Source of the DNA: Prosopocoilus inquinatus
Taxonomy: Eukaryota; Arthropoda; Insecta; Coleoptera; Lucanidae
Direction: 5' to 3'
Assembly (NCBI GenBank): GCA_036172665.1
Contig: CM069873.1
Coordinates: 37,686,001 to 37,750,000, forward strand
Length of the DNA: 64,000 nt
The position numbers and the translations under genes are program-made. The stretch's first letter is position 1, and each line of letters begins with the position of its first letter. Positions 24,301 through 37,900 of the stretch are shown piece after piece. The notes below the pieces were generated by a model. That model searched no databases. It was not told the origin of the DNA and saw only the letters and a list, made by a program, of their open reading frames with translations.

Positions 24301-27300
24301 AAATAGTTTTAAACGAAACAACACGAATTAGCGTTGTTCCTGTGATGTATCTAATCGATCCTTACTCATCTATCATGTTATTTGACGTTTCGATGGACTC
24401 CAGTAACTCTAATGTGAGATACGAAATTTTCGGACGCAGCAGAAGCTGGAAATAGTTTTAAACGAAACAACACGCATTAGCGTTGTTCCTGTGATGTATC
24501 TAATCGATCCTTACTCATCTATCATGTTATTTGACGTTTCGATGGACTCTAGTAACTCTGATGTGAGATACGAAGTTTTTGGACGCAGCAGGAGCTGGAA
24601 ATAGTTTTAAACGAAACAACACGTATTAGCGTTGTTCCTGTGATGTATCTAATCGATCCTTACTCATCTATCATGTTATTTGACGTTTGGATGGACTCCA
24701 GTAACTCTGATGTGAGATACAAAGTTCTCGGACGCAGCAGAAGCTGGAAATAGTTTTGAACGAAACAACACGTACTAGCGTTGTTCCTGTGATGTATCTA
24801 ATCGATCCTTACTTATCTATCATGTTATTTGACGTTTGGATGGACTCCAGTAACTCTGATGTGAGATACAAAATTTTCGGACGCAGCAGAAGCTGGAAAT
24901 AGTTTTAAACGAAACAACACACATTAGCGTTGTTTCTGTGCTGTATCTAATTGATCCTTACTTATCTATCTTCTTATTTGACGTTTCGATGGACTCCAGT
25001 AACTCTGACGTGAGATACAAAGTTTTCGGACGCAGCAGAAGCTGGAAATAGTTTTGAACGAAACAACACGCATTAGCGTTGTTCCTGTGATGTATCTAAT
25101 GGATCCTTACTCATCTATCATGTTATTTGACGTTTCGATGGACTCTAGTAACTCTGATGTGAGATACGAAGTTTTTGGACGCAGCAGGAACTGGACATAG
25201 TTTTAAACGAAACAACACGTATTAGCGTTGTTCCTGTGATGTATCTAATCGATCCTTACTCATCTATCATGTTATTTGACGTTTGGATGGACTCCAGTAA
25301 CTCTGATGTGAGATACAATGTTCTCGGACGCAGCAGAAGCTGGAAATAGTTTTAAACGAAACAACACGCATTACCGTTGTTCCTGTGATGTATCTAATCG
25401 ATCCTTACTCATCTATCATGTTATTTGGCGTCACGATGGACTCCAGTAACTCTGATGTGAGATACAAAGTTTTCGGACGCAGCAGAAGCTGGAAATAGTT
25501 TTAATCGAAACAACACGCATTAGCGTTGTTCCTGTGATGTATCTAATCGATCCTTACTCATCTATCATGTTATTTGGCGTTTCGATGGACTCCAGTAACT
25601 CTGATGTGAGATACAAAGTTTTCGGACGCAGCAGAAGCTGGAAATAGTTTTGAACAAAACAACACGTATTAGCGTTGTACCTGTGATGTATCTAATCGAT
25701 CCTTACTTAGCTACTATGTTATTTGACGTTTCGATGGACTCCAATAACTCTGATGTGAGATACAAAGTTTTCGGACGCAGCAGAAGCTGGAAATAGTTTT
25801 AAACGAAACAACACGCATTAGCGTTGTTCCTGTGATGTATCTAATCGATCCTTACTCATCTATCATTATATTTGACGTTTGGATGGACTACAGTAACTCT
25901 GATGTGAGATACAAAGTTTACGGACGCAGCAGAAGCTGGAAATAGTTTAAATCGAAACAACACGCATTAGCGTTGTTCCTGTGATGTATCTAATCGATCC
26001 TTACTCATCTATCATGTTATTTGGCGTTTCGATGGACTCCAGAAACTTTGATGTGAGATACGAAGTTCTCGGACGCAGCTGAAGCTGGAAATAGTTTTAA
26101 ATGAAACAACACGTACTAGCGTTGTTCCTGTGATATATCTAATCGATCCTTACTCATCTATCATGTTATTTGACGTTTGGATGGACTCCAGTAACTCTGA
26201 TGTGAGGTACAAAGTTTTCGGACGCAGCAGAAGCTGGAAATAGTTTTAAATGAAACAACACCCATTAGCGTTGTTCCTGTGATGTATCTAATGGATCCTT
26301 ACTCATCTATCATGTTATTTGACGTTTCGATGGACTCTAGTAACTCTGATGTGAGATACGAAGTTTTTGGACGCAGCAGGAGCTGGAAATAGTTTTAAAC
26401 GAAACAACACGTATTAGCGTTGTTCCTGTGATGTATCTAATCGATCCTTACTCATCTATCATGTTATTTGACGTTTGGATGGACTCCAGTAACTCTGATG
26501 TGAGATACAATGTTCTCGGACGCAGCAGAAGCTGGAAATAGTTTTGAACGAAACAACACGTATTAGCGTTGTTCCTGTGATGTATCTAATCGATCCTTAC
26601 TCATCTATCATGTTATTTGACGTTTGGATGGACTCCAGTAACTCTGATGTGAGATACAAAGTATTCGGACGCAGCAGAAGCTGGAAATAGTTTTAAACGA
26701 AACAACACGCATTAGCGTTGTTCCTGTGATGTATCTAATCGATCCTTACTCATCTATCATGTTATTTGGCGTTTCGATGGACTCCAGTAACTCTGATGTG
26801 AGATACAAAGTTTTCGGACGCAGCAGAAGCTGGAAATAGTTTTGAACGAAACAACACGTATTAGCGTTGTTCCTGTGATGTATCTAATCGATCCTTACTT
26901 AGCTACTATGTTATTTGACGTTTCGATGGACTCCAATAACTCTGATGTGAGATACAAAGTTTTCGGACGCAGCAGAAGCTGGAAATACTTTTAAACGAAA
27001 CAACACGCATTAGCGTTGTTCCTGTGATGTATCTAATCGATCCTTACTCATCTATCATTATATTTGACGTTTGGATGGACTACAGTAACTCTGATGTGAG
27101 ATACAAAGTTTACGGACGCAGCAGAAGCTGGAAATAGTTTTAATCGAAACAACACGCATTAGCGTTGTTCCTGTGATGTATCTAATCGATCCTTACTCAT
27201 CTATCATGTTACTTGGCGTCTCGATAGACTCCAGTAACTCTGATGTGAGATACAAAGTTTTCGGACGCAGCAGAAGCTGGAAATAGTTTTAAACGAAACA

Positions 27301-28836
27301 ACACGCATTAGCGTTGTTCCTGTGATGTATCTAATGGATCCTTACTCATCTATCATGTTATTTGGCGTTTCGATGGACTCCAGAAACTTTGATGTGAGAT
27401 ACGAAGTTCTCGGACGCAGCTGAAGCTGGAAATAGTTTTAAATGAAACAACACGTACTAGCGTTGTTCCTGTGATATATCTAATCGATCCTTACTCATCT
27501 ATCATGTTATTTGACGTTTGGATGGACTCCAGTAACTCTGATGTGAGGTACAAAGTTTTCGGACGCAGCAGAAGCTGGAAATAGTTTTAAATGAAACTAC
27601 ACGCATTAGCGTTGTTCCTGTGATGTATCTAATCGATCCTTACTCATCTATCATGTTATTTGGCGTTTCGATGGACTCCAGAAACTTTGATGTGAGATAC
27701 GAAGTTTTCGGACGCAGCAGAAGCTGGAAATAGTTTTAAATGAAACAACACGCATTAGCGTTGTTCCTGTGATGTATCTAATGGATCCTTACTCATCTAT
27801 CATGTTATTTGACGTTTCGATGGACTCTAGTAACTCTGATGTGAGATACGAAGTTTTTGGACGCAGCTGAAGCTGGAAATAGTTTTAAACGAAAGAACAC
27901 GCATTAGCGTTGTTCCTGTGATGTATCTAATGGATCCTTACTCATCTATCATGTTATTTGGCGTTTCGATGGACTCCAGAAACTTTGATGTGAGATACGA
28001 AGTTCTCGGACGCAGCTGAAGCTGGAAATAGTTTTAAATGAAACAACACGTACTAGCGTTGTTCCTGTGATATATCTAATCGATCCTTACTCATCTATCA
28101 TGTTATTTGACGTTTGGATGGACTCCAGTAACTCTGATGTGAGGTACAAAGTTTTCGGACGCAGCAGAAGCTGGAAATAGTTTTAAATGAAACAACACGC
28201 ATTAGCGTTGTTCCTGTGATGTATCTAATGGATCCTTACTCATCTATCATGTTATTTGACGTTTCGATGGACTCTAGTAACTCTGATGTGAGATACGAAG
28301 TTTTTGGACGCAGCAGGAACTGGAAATAGTTTTAAACGAAACAACACGTATTAGCGTTGTTCCTGTGATGTATCTAATCGATCCTTACTCATCTATCATG
28401 TTATTTGACGTTTGGATGGACTCCAGTAACTCTGATGTGAGATACAATGTTCTCGGACGCAGCAGAAGCTGGAAATAGTTTTAAACGAAACAACACGCAT
28501 TACCGTTGTTCCTGTGATGTATCTAATCGATCCTTACTCATCTATCATGTTATTTGGCGTCTCGATGGACTCCAGTAACTCTGATGTGAGATACAAAGTT
28601 TTCGGACGCAGCAGAAGCTGGAAATAGTTTTAATCGAAACAACACGCATTAGCGTTGTTCCTGTGATGTATCTAATCGATCCTTACTCATCTATCATGTT
28701 ATTTGGCGTTTCGATGGACTCCAGTAACTCTGATGTGAGATACAAAGTTTTCGGACGCAGCAGAAGCTGGAAATAGTTTTGAACAAAACAACACGTATTA
28801 GCGTTGTTCCTGTGATGTATCTAATCGATCCTTACT

Positions 28837-28950
28837 CATCTATCATGTTATTTGACGTTTGGATGGACTCCAGTAACTCTGATGTGAGATACAATGTTCT
28901 CGGACGCAGCAGAAGCTGGAAATAGTTTTAAACGAAACAACACGCATTAC
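28837..28950 (+). repeat. Junction between the two 91-monomer units
   Basis: This is a 114-bp stretch of class D sequence (TTACTCATC, GACGTTTGG, ACAATGTTCTCGG) leading into an F-like start (AAACG, CATTACC). At this place copy 2 continues with TTACTTAGC (42538 onward) and copy 1 begins with GAACG. The junction lies inside monomers, not at a monomer edge, with full register kept. Confidence 0.75.
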
Positions 28951-31900
28951 CGTTGTTCCTGTGATGTATCTAATCGATCCTTACTCATCTATCATGTTAT
29001 TTGACGTTTCGATGGACTCCAGTAACTCTAATGTGAGATACGAAATTTTCGGGCGCAGCAGAAGCTGGAAATAGTTTTAAACGAAACAACACGCATTAGC
29101 GTTGTTCCTGTGATGTATCTAATCGATCCTTACTCATCTATCATGTTATTTGACGTTTCGATGGACTCCAGTAACTCTAATGTGAGATACGAAATTTTCG
29201 GACGCAGCAGAAGCTGGAAATAGTTTTAAACGAAACAACACGCATTAGCGTTGTTCCTGTGATGTATCTAATCGATCCTTACTCATCTATCATGTTATTT
29301 GACGTTTCGATGGACTCTAGTAACTCTGATGTGAGATACGAAGTTTTTGGACGCAGCAGGAGCTGGAAATAGTTTTAAACGAAACAACACGTATTAGCGT
29401 TGTTCCTGTGATGTATCTAATCGATCCTTACTCATCTATCATGTTATTTGACGTTTGGATGGACTCCAGTAACTCTAATGTGAGATACGAAATTTTCGGG
29501 CGCAGCAGAAGCTGGAAATAGTTTTAAACGAAACAACACGCATTACCGTTGTTCCTGTGATGTATCTAATCGATCCTTACTCATCTATCATGTTATTTGG
29601 CGTCTCGATGGGCTCCAGTAACTCTGACTTGAGATACAAAGATTTCGGACGCAGCAGAAGCTGGAAATAGTTTTAAACGAAACAACACGCATTAGCGTTG
29701 TTCCTGTGATGTATCTAATCGATCCTTACTCATCTATCATGTTATTTGGCGTCTCGATGGACTCCAGTAACTCTGATGTGAGATACAAAGTTTTCGGACG
29801 CAGCAGAAGCTGGAAATAGTTTTAAACGAAACAACACGTATTAGCGTTGTTCCTGTGATGTATCTAATCGATCCTTATTTATTTATCATGTTATTTGACG
29901 TATCGATGGACTCTAGTAACTCTGAGGTGAGATACGAAGTTTTTGGGCGCAGCAGAACCTGGAAATAGTTTTAAACGAAGCAACACGTATTAGCGTTGTT
30001 CCTGTGATGTATCTAATAGATCCTTACTTAGCTACTATGTTATTTGACGTTTCGATGGACTCCAGTAACTCTAATGTGAGATACGAAATTTTCGGACGCA
30101 GCAGAAGCTGGAAATAGTTTTGAACGAAACAACACGCATTAGCGTTGTTCCTGTGATGTATCTAATCGATCCTTACTCATCTATCATGTTATTTGACGTT
30201 TGGATGGACTCCAGTAACTCTGATGTGAGATACAATGTTCTCGGACGCAGCAGAAGCTGGAAATAGTTTTAAACGAAACAACACGCATTACCGTTGTTCC
30301 TGTGATGTATCTAATCGATCCTTACTCATCTATCATGTTATTTGACGTTTCGATGGACTCCAGTAACTCTAATGTGAGATACGAAATTTTCGGACGCAGC
30401 AGAAGCTGGAAATAGTTTTAAACGAAACAACACGCATTAGCGTTGTTCCTGTGATGTATCTAATCGATCCTTACTCATCTATCATGTTATTTGACGTTTC
30501 GATGGACTCTAGTAACTCTGATGTGAGATACGAAGTTTTTGGACGCAGCAGGAGCTGGAAATAGTTTTAAACGAAACAACACGTATTAGCGTTGTTCCTG
30601 TGATGTATCTAATCGATCCTTACTCATCTATCATGATATTTGACGTTTGGATGGACTCCAGTAACTCTGATGTGAGATACAAAGTTCTCGGACGCAGCAG
30701 AAGCTGGAAATAGTTTTGAACGAAACAACACGTACTAGCGTTGTTCCTGTGATGTATCTAATCGATCCTTACTCATCTATCATGTTATTTGACGTTTCGA
30801 TGGACTCCAGTAACTCTAATGTGAGATACGAAATTTTCGGACGCAGCAGAAGCTGGAAATAGTTTTAAACGAAACAACACGCATTAGCGTTGTTCCTGTG
30901 ATGTATCTAATCGATCCTTACTCATCTATCATGTTATTTGACGTTTCGATGGACTCTAGTAACTCTGATGTGAGATACGAAGTTTTTGGACGCAGCAGGA
31001 GCTGGAAATAGTTTTAAACGAAACAACACACATTAGCGTTGTTTCTGTGCTGTATCTAATTGATCCTTACTTATCTATCTTCTTATTTGACGTTTCGATG
31101 GACTCCAGTAACTCTAATGTGAGATACAAAGTTTTCGGACGCAGCAGAAGCTGGAAATAGTTTTGAACGAAACAACACGTATTAGCGTTGTTCCTGTGAT
31201 GTATCTAATCGATCCTTACTTAGCTACTATGTTATTTGACGTTTCGATGGACTCCAATAACTCTGATGTGAGATACAAAGTTTTCGGACGCAGCAGAAGC
31301 TGGAAATAGTTTTAAACGAAACAACACGCATTAGCGTTGTTCCTGTGATGTATCTAATCGATCCTTACTCATCTATCATTATATTTGACGTTTGGATGGA
31401 CTACAGTAACTCTGATGTCAGATACAAAGTTTACGGACGCAGCAGAAGCTGGAAATAGTTTTAAACGAAACAACACGCATTAGCGTTGTTCCTGTGATGT
31501 ATCTAATCGATCCTTACTCATCTATCATGTTATTTGGCGTTTCGATGGACTCCAGAAACTTTGATGTGAGATACGAAGTTTTCGGACGCAGCAGAAGCTG
31601 GAAATAGTTTTAAATGAAACAACACGCATTAGCGTTGTTCCTGTGATGTATCTAATGGATCCTTACTCATCTATCATGTTATTTGACGTTTCGATGGACT
31701 CTAGTAACTCTGATGTGAGATACGAAGTTTTTGGACGCAGCTGAAGCTGGAAATAGTTTTAAATGAAACAACACGTACTAGCGTTGTTCCTGTGATATAT
31801 CTAATCGATCCTTACTCATCTATCATGTTATTTGACGTTTGGATGGACTCCAGTAACTCTGATGTGAGGTACAAAGTTTTCGGACGCAGCAGAAGCTGGA

Positions 31901-34900
31901 AATAGTTTTAAATGAAACAACACGCATTAGCGTTGTTCCTGTGATGTATCTAATGGATCCTTACTCATCTATCATGTTATTTGACGTTTCGATGGACTCT
32001 AGTAACTCTGATGTGAGATACGAAGTTTTTGGACGCAGCAGGAACTGGAAATAGTTTTAAACGAAACAACACGTATTAGCGTTGTTCCTGTGATGTATCT
32101 AATCGATCCTTACTCATCTATCATGTTATTTGACGTTTCGATGGACTCTAGTAACTCTGATGTGAGATACGAAGTTTTTGGACGCAGCAGGAGCTGGAAA
32201 TAGTTTTAAACGAAACAACACGTATTAGCGTTGTTCCTGTGATGTATCTAATCGATCCTTACTCATCTATCATGTTATTTGACGTTTGGATGGACTCCAG
32301 TAACTCTGATGTGAGATACAATGTTCTCGGACGCAGCAGAAGCTGGAAATAGTTTTGAACGAAACAACACGTATTAGCGTTGTTCCTGTGATGTATCTAA
32401 TCGATCCTTACTCATCTATCATGTTATTTGACGTTTGGATGGACTCCAGTAACTCTGATGTGAGATACAAAGTTTTCGGACGCAGCAGAAGCTGGAAATA
32501 GTTTTAAACGAAACAACACGCATTACCGTTGTTCCTGTGATGTATCTAATCGATCCTTATTTATTTATCATGTTATTTGACGTATCGATGGACTCTAGTA
32601 ACTCTGATGTGAGATACGAAATTTTCGGGCACAGCAGAAGCTGGAAATAGTTTTAAACGAAACAACACGCATTAGCGTTGTTCCTGTGATGTATCTAATC
32701 GATCCTTACTCATCTATCATGTTATTTGACGTTTCGATGGACTCCAGTAACTCTAATGTGAGATACGAAATTTTCGGACGCAGCAGAAGCTGGAAATAGT
32801 TTTAAACGAAACAACACGCATTAGCGTTGTTCCTGTGATGTATCTAATCGATCCTTACTCATCTATCATGTTATTTGACGTTTCGATGGACTCCAGTAAC
32901 TCTAATGTGAGATACGAAATTTTCGGACGCAGCAGAAGCTGGAAATAGTTTTAAACGAAACAACACGCATTAGCGTTGTTCCTGTGATGTATCTAATCGA
33001 TCCTTACTCATCTATCAAGTTAGTTGACGTTTCGATGGACTCTAGTAACTCTGATGTGAGATACGAAGTTTTTGGACGCAGCAGGAGCTGGAAATACTTT
33101 TAAACGAAACAACACGTATTAGCGTTGTTCCTGTGGTGTATCTAATCGATCCTTACTTAGCTACTATTTTATTTGACGTTTCGATGGACTCCAATAACTC
33201 TGATGTGAGATTGAAAGTTTTCGGACGCAGCAGAAGCTGGAAATAGTTTTAAACGAAACAACACGCATTAGCGTTGTTCCTGTGATGTATCTAATCGATC
33301 CTTACTCATCTATCATTATATTTGACGTTTGGATGGACTACAGTAACTCTGATGTCAGATACAAAGTTTACGGACGCAGCAGAAGCTGGAAATAGTTTTA
33401 AACGAAACAACACGCATTAGCGTTGTTCCTGTGATGTATCTAATGGATCCTTACTCATCTATCATGTTATTTGACGTTTCGATGGACTCTAGTAACTCTG
33501 ATGTGAGATACGAAGTTTTTGGACGCAGCTGAAGCTGGAAATAATTTTAAATGAAACAACACGTACTATCGTTGTTCCTGTGATATATCTAATCGATCCT
33601 TACTCATCTATCATGTTATTTGACGTTTGGATGGACTCCAGTAACTCTGATGTGAGATACAATGTTCTCGGACGCAGCAGAAGCTGGAAATAGTTTTAAA
33701 CGAAACAACACGCATTAGCGTTGTTCCTGTGATGTATCTAATCGATCCTTACTCATCTATCATGTTATTTGGCGTTTCGATGGACTCCAGAAACTTTGAT
33801 GTGAGATACGAAGTTTTCGGACGCAGCAGAAGCTGGAAATAGTTTTAAATGAAACAACACCCATTAGCGTTGTTCCTGTGATGTATCTAATGGATCCTTA
33901 CTCATCTATCATGTTATTTGACGTTTCGATGGACTCCAGTAACTCTGATGTGAGATACAAAGGTTTCGGACGCAGCAGAAGCTGGAAATAGTTTTAAACG
34001 AAACAACACGCATTAGCGTTGTTCCTGTGATGTATCTAATCGATCCTTACTCATCTATCATGTTACTTGACGTTTCGATGGACTCTAGTACCTCTGATGT
34101 GAGATATGAAGTTTTTGGACGCAGCAGGAGCTGGAAATAGTTTTAAACGAAACAATACGCATTACCGTTGTTTCTGTGATGTATCTAATCGATCCTTACT
34201 CATCTATCATGTTATTTGGCGTTTCGATGGACTCCAGTAACTCTGATGTGAGATACAAAGTTCTCGGACGCAGCAGAAGCTGGAAATAGTTTTGAACGAA
34301 ACGAAACGTATTAGCGTTGTTCCTGTGATGTATCTAATCGATCCTTACTTATCTACTATGTTATTTGACGTTTCGATGGACTCTAGTAACTCTGATGTGA
34401 GATACGAAATTTTCGATCGTAGCAGAATCTGGAAATAGTTTTAAATGAAACAACACGTATTAGCGTTGTTCCTGTGATGTATCTAATCGATCCTTGCTCA
34501 TCTATCATGTTATTTGACGTTTGGATATACTCCAGTAACTCTGACGTGAGATACAAAGTTTTCGGACGCAGCAGAAGCTGGAAATAGTTTTAAACGAAAC
34601 AACACGCATTACCGTTGTTCCTGTGATGTATCTAATCGATCCTTACTCATCTATCATGTTATTTGGCGTCTCGATGGACTCCAGTAACTCTGACTTGAGA
34701 TACAAAGATTTCGGACGCAGCAGAAGCTGGAAATAGTTTTAAACGAAACAACACGCATTAGCGTTGTTCCTGTGATGTATCTAATCGATCCTTACTCATC
34801 TATCATGTTATTTGGCGTCTCGATGGACTCCAGTAACTCTGATCTGAGATACAAAGTTTTCGGACGCAGCAGAAGCTGGAAATAGTTTTAAACGAAACAA

Positions 34901-37900
34901 CACGTATTAGCGTTGTTCCTGTGATGTATCTAATCGATCCTTATTTATTTATCATGTTATTTGACGTATCGATGGACTCTAGTAACTCTGAGGTGAGATA
35001 CGAAGTTTTTGGGCGCAGCAGGACCTGGAAATAGTTTTAAACGAAGCAACACGTATTAGCGTTGTTCCTGTGATGTATCTAATAGATCCTTACTTAGCTA
35101 CTATGTTATTTGACGTTTCGATGGACTCCAGTAACTCTAATGTGAGATACGAAATTTTCGGACGCAGCAGAAGCTGGAAATAGTTTTGAACGAAACAACA
35201 CGCATTAGCGTTGTTCCTGTGATGTATCTAATCGATCCTTACTCATCTATCATGTTATTTGACGTTTCGATGGACTCCAGTAACTCTAATGTGAGATACG
35301 AAATTTTCGGGCGCAGCAGAAGCTGGAAATAGTTTTAAACGAAACAACACGCATTAGCGTTGTTCCTGTGATGTATCTAATCGATCCTTACTCATCTATC
35401 ATGTTATTTGACGTTTCGATGGACTCCAGTAACTCTAATGTGAGATACGAAATTTTCGGACGCAGCAGAAGCTGGAAATAGTTTTAAACGAAACAACACG
35501 CATTAGCGTTGTTCTTGTGATGTATCTAATCGATCCTTACTCATCTATCATGTTATTTGGCGTCTCGATGGACTCTAGTAACTCTGATGTGAGATACGAA
35601 GTTTTTGGACGCAGCTGAAGCTGGAAATAGTTTTAAATGAAACAACACGTACTAGCGTTGTTCCTGTGATATATCTAATCGATCCTTACTCATCTATCAT
35701 GTTATTTGACGTTTGGATGGACTCTAGTAACTCTGATGTGAGGTACAAAGTTTTCGGACGCAGCAGAAGCTGGAAATAGTTTTAAATGAAACAACACGCA
35801 TTAGCGTTGTTCCTGTGATGTATCTAATGGATCCTTACTCATCTATCATGTTATTTGACGTTTCGATGGACTCTAGTAACTCTGAGGTGAGATACGAAGT
35901 TTTTGGACGCAGCAGGAGCTGGAAATAGTTTTAAACGAAACAACACGTATTAGCGTTGTTCCTGTGATGTATCTAATCGATCCTTACTCATCTATCATGT
36001 TATTTGACGTTTGGATGGACTCCAGTAACTCTGATGTGAGATACAATGTTCTCGGACGCAGCAGAAGCTGGAAATAGTTTTAATCGAAACAACACGCATT
36101 AGCGTTGTTCCTGTGATGTATCTAATCGATCCTTACTCATCTATCATGTTATTTGACGTTTGGATGGACTCCAGTAACTCTGATGTGAGATACAAAGTTC
36201 TCGGACGCAGCAGAAGCTGGAAATAGTTTTAAATGAAACAACACGCATTAGCGTTGTTCCTGTGATGTATCTAATGGATCCTTACTCATCTATCATGTTA
36301 TTTGACGTTTCGATGGACTCTAGTAACTCTGAGGTGAGATACGAAGTTTTTGGACGCAGCAGGAGCTGGAAATAGTTTTAAACGAAACAACACGTATTAG
36401 CGTTGTTCCTGTGATGTATCTAATCGATCCTTACTCATCTATCATGTTATTTGACGTTTGGATGGACTCCAGTAACTCTGATGTGAGATACAATGTTCTC
36501 GGACGCAGCAGAAGCTGGAAATAGTTTTGAACGAAACAACACGTATTAGCGTTGTTCCTGTGATGTATCTAATCGATCCTTACTCATCTATCATGTTATT
36601 TGACGTTTGGATGAACTCCAGTAACTCTGATATGAGATACAAAGTTTTCGGACGCAGCAGAAGCTGGAAATAGTTTTAAACGAAACAACACGCATTACCG
36701 TTGTTCCTGTGATGTATCTAATCGATCCTTACTCATCTATCATGTTATTTGGCGTCTCGATGGACTCCAGTAACTCTGATGTGAGATACAAAGTTTTCGG
36801 ACGCAGCAGAAGCTGGAAATAGTTTTGAACGAAACAACACGTATTAGCGTTGTTCCTGTGGTGTATCTAATCGATCCTTATTTATTTATCATGTTATTTG
36901 ACGTATCGATGGACTCTAGTAACTCTGATGTGAGATACGAAGTTTTTGGGCGCAGCAGGACCTGGAAATAGTTTTAAACGAAGCAACACGTATTAGCGTT
37001 GTTCCTGTGATGTATCTAATAGATCCTTACTTATCTATCATGTTATTTGACGTTTGGATGGACTCCAGTAACTCTAATGTGAGATACGAAATTTTCGGGC
37101 GCAGCAGAAGCTGGAAATAGTTTTAAACGAAACAACACGCATTACCGTTGTTCCTGTGATGTATCTAATCGATCCTTACTCATCTATCATGTTATTTGGC
37201 GTCTCGATGGGCTCCAGTAACTCTGACTTGAGATAAAAAGATTTCGGACGCAGCAGAAGCTGGAAATAGTTTTAAACGAAACAACACGCATTAGCGTTGT
37301 TCCTGTGATGTATCTAATCGATCCTTACTCATCTATCATGTTATTTGGCGTCTCGATGGACTCCAGTAACTCTGATGTGAGATACAAAGTTTTCGGACGC
37401 AGCAGAAGCTGGAAATAGTTTTAAACGAAACAACACGTATTAGCGTTGTTCCTGTGATGTATCTAATCGATCCTTATTTATTTATCATGTTATTTGACGT
37501 ATCGATGGACTCTAGTAACTCTGAGGTGAGATACGAAGTTTTTGGGCGCAGCAGGACCTGGAAATAGTTTTAAACGAAGCAACACGTATTAGCGTTGTTC
37601 CTGTGATGTATCTAATAGATCCTTACTTAGCTACTATGTTATTTGACGTTTCGATGGACTCCAGTAACTCTAATGTGAGATACGAAATTTTCGGACGCAG
37701 CAGAAGCTGGAAATAGTTTTGAACGAAACAACACGCATTAGCGTTGTTCCTGTGATGTATCTAATCGATCCTTACTCATCTATCATGTTATTTGACGTTT
37801 CGATGGACTCCAGTAACTCTAATGTGAGATACGAAATTTTCGGGCGCAGCAGAAGCTGGAAATAGTTTTAAACGAAACAACACGAATTAGCGTTGTTCCT

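Larger units (their letters stand above)
15394..28836 (+). repeat. 91-monomer higher-order unit, copy 1 (period about 13.56 kb)
   Basis: It matches 28951-42544. The offset is 13557 bp up to the 2-bp deletion near 20089, and 13559 bp (91 x 149) after it: AAGGTTTCGG at 20401 pairs with 33960. From the extra monomer in copy 2 the offset becomes 13708 bp. Shared rare marks include ATCATGATATTTG near 17076, AGATTGAAAG near 19653, CGATCGTAGCAGAATC near 20855, GAGATAAAAAG near 23672, CACGAATTAG near 24323, GGCGTCACG near 25428 and ATAGTTTAAATCG at 25942. About ten single-base differences were seen, such as GGACATAG near 25195 (copy 2 GGAAATAG) and ACAAGCATTACC near 21044. Confidence 0.88.
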
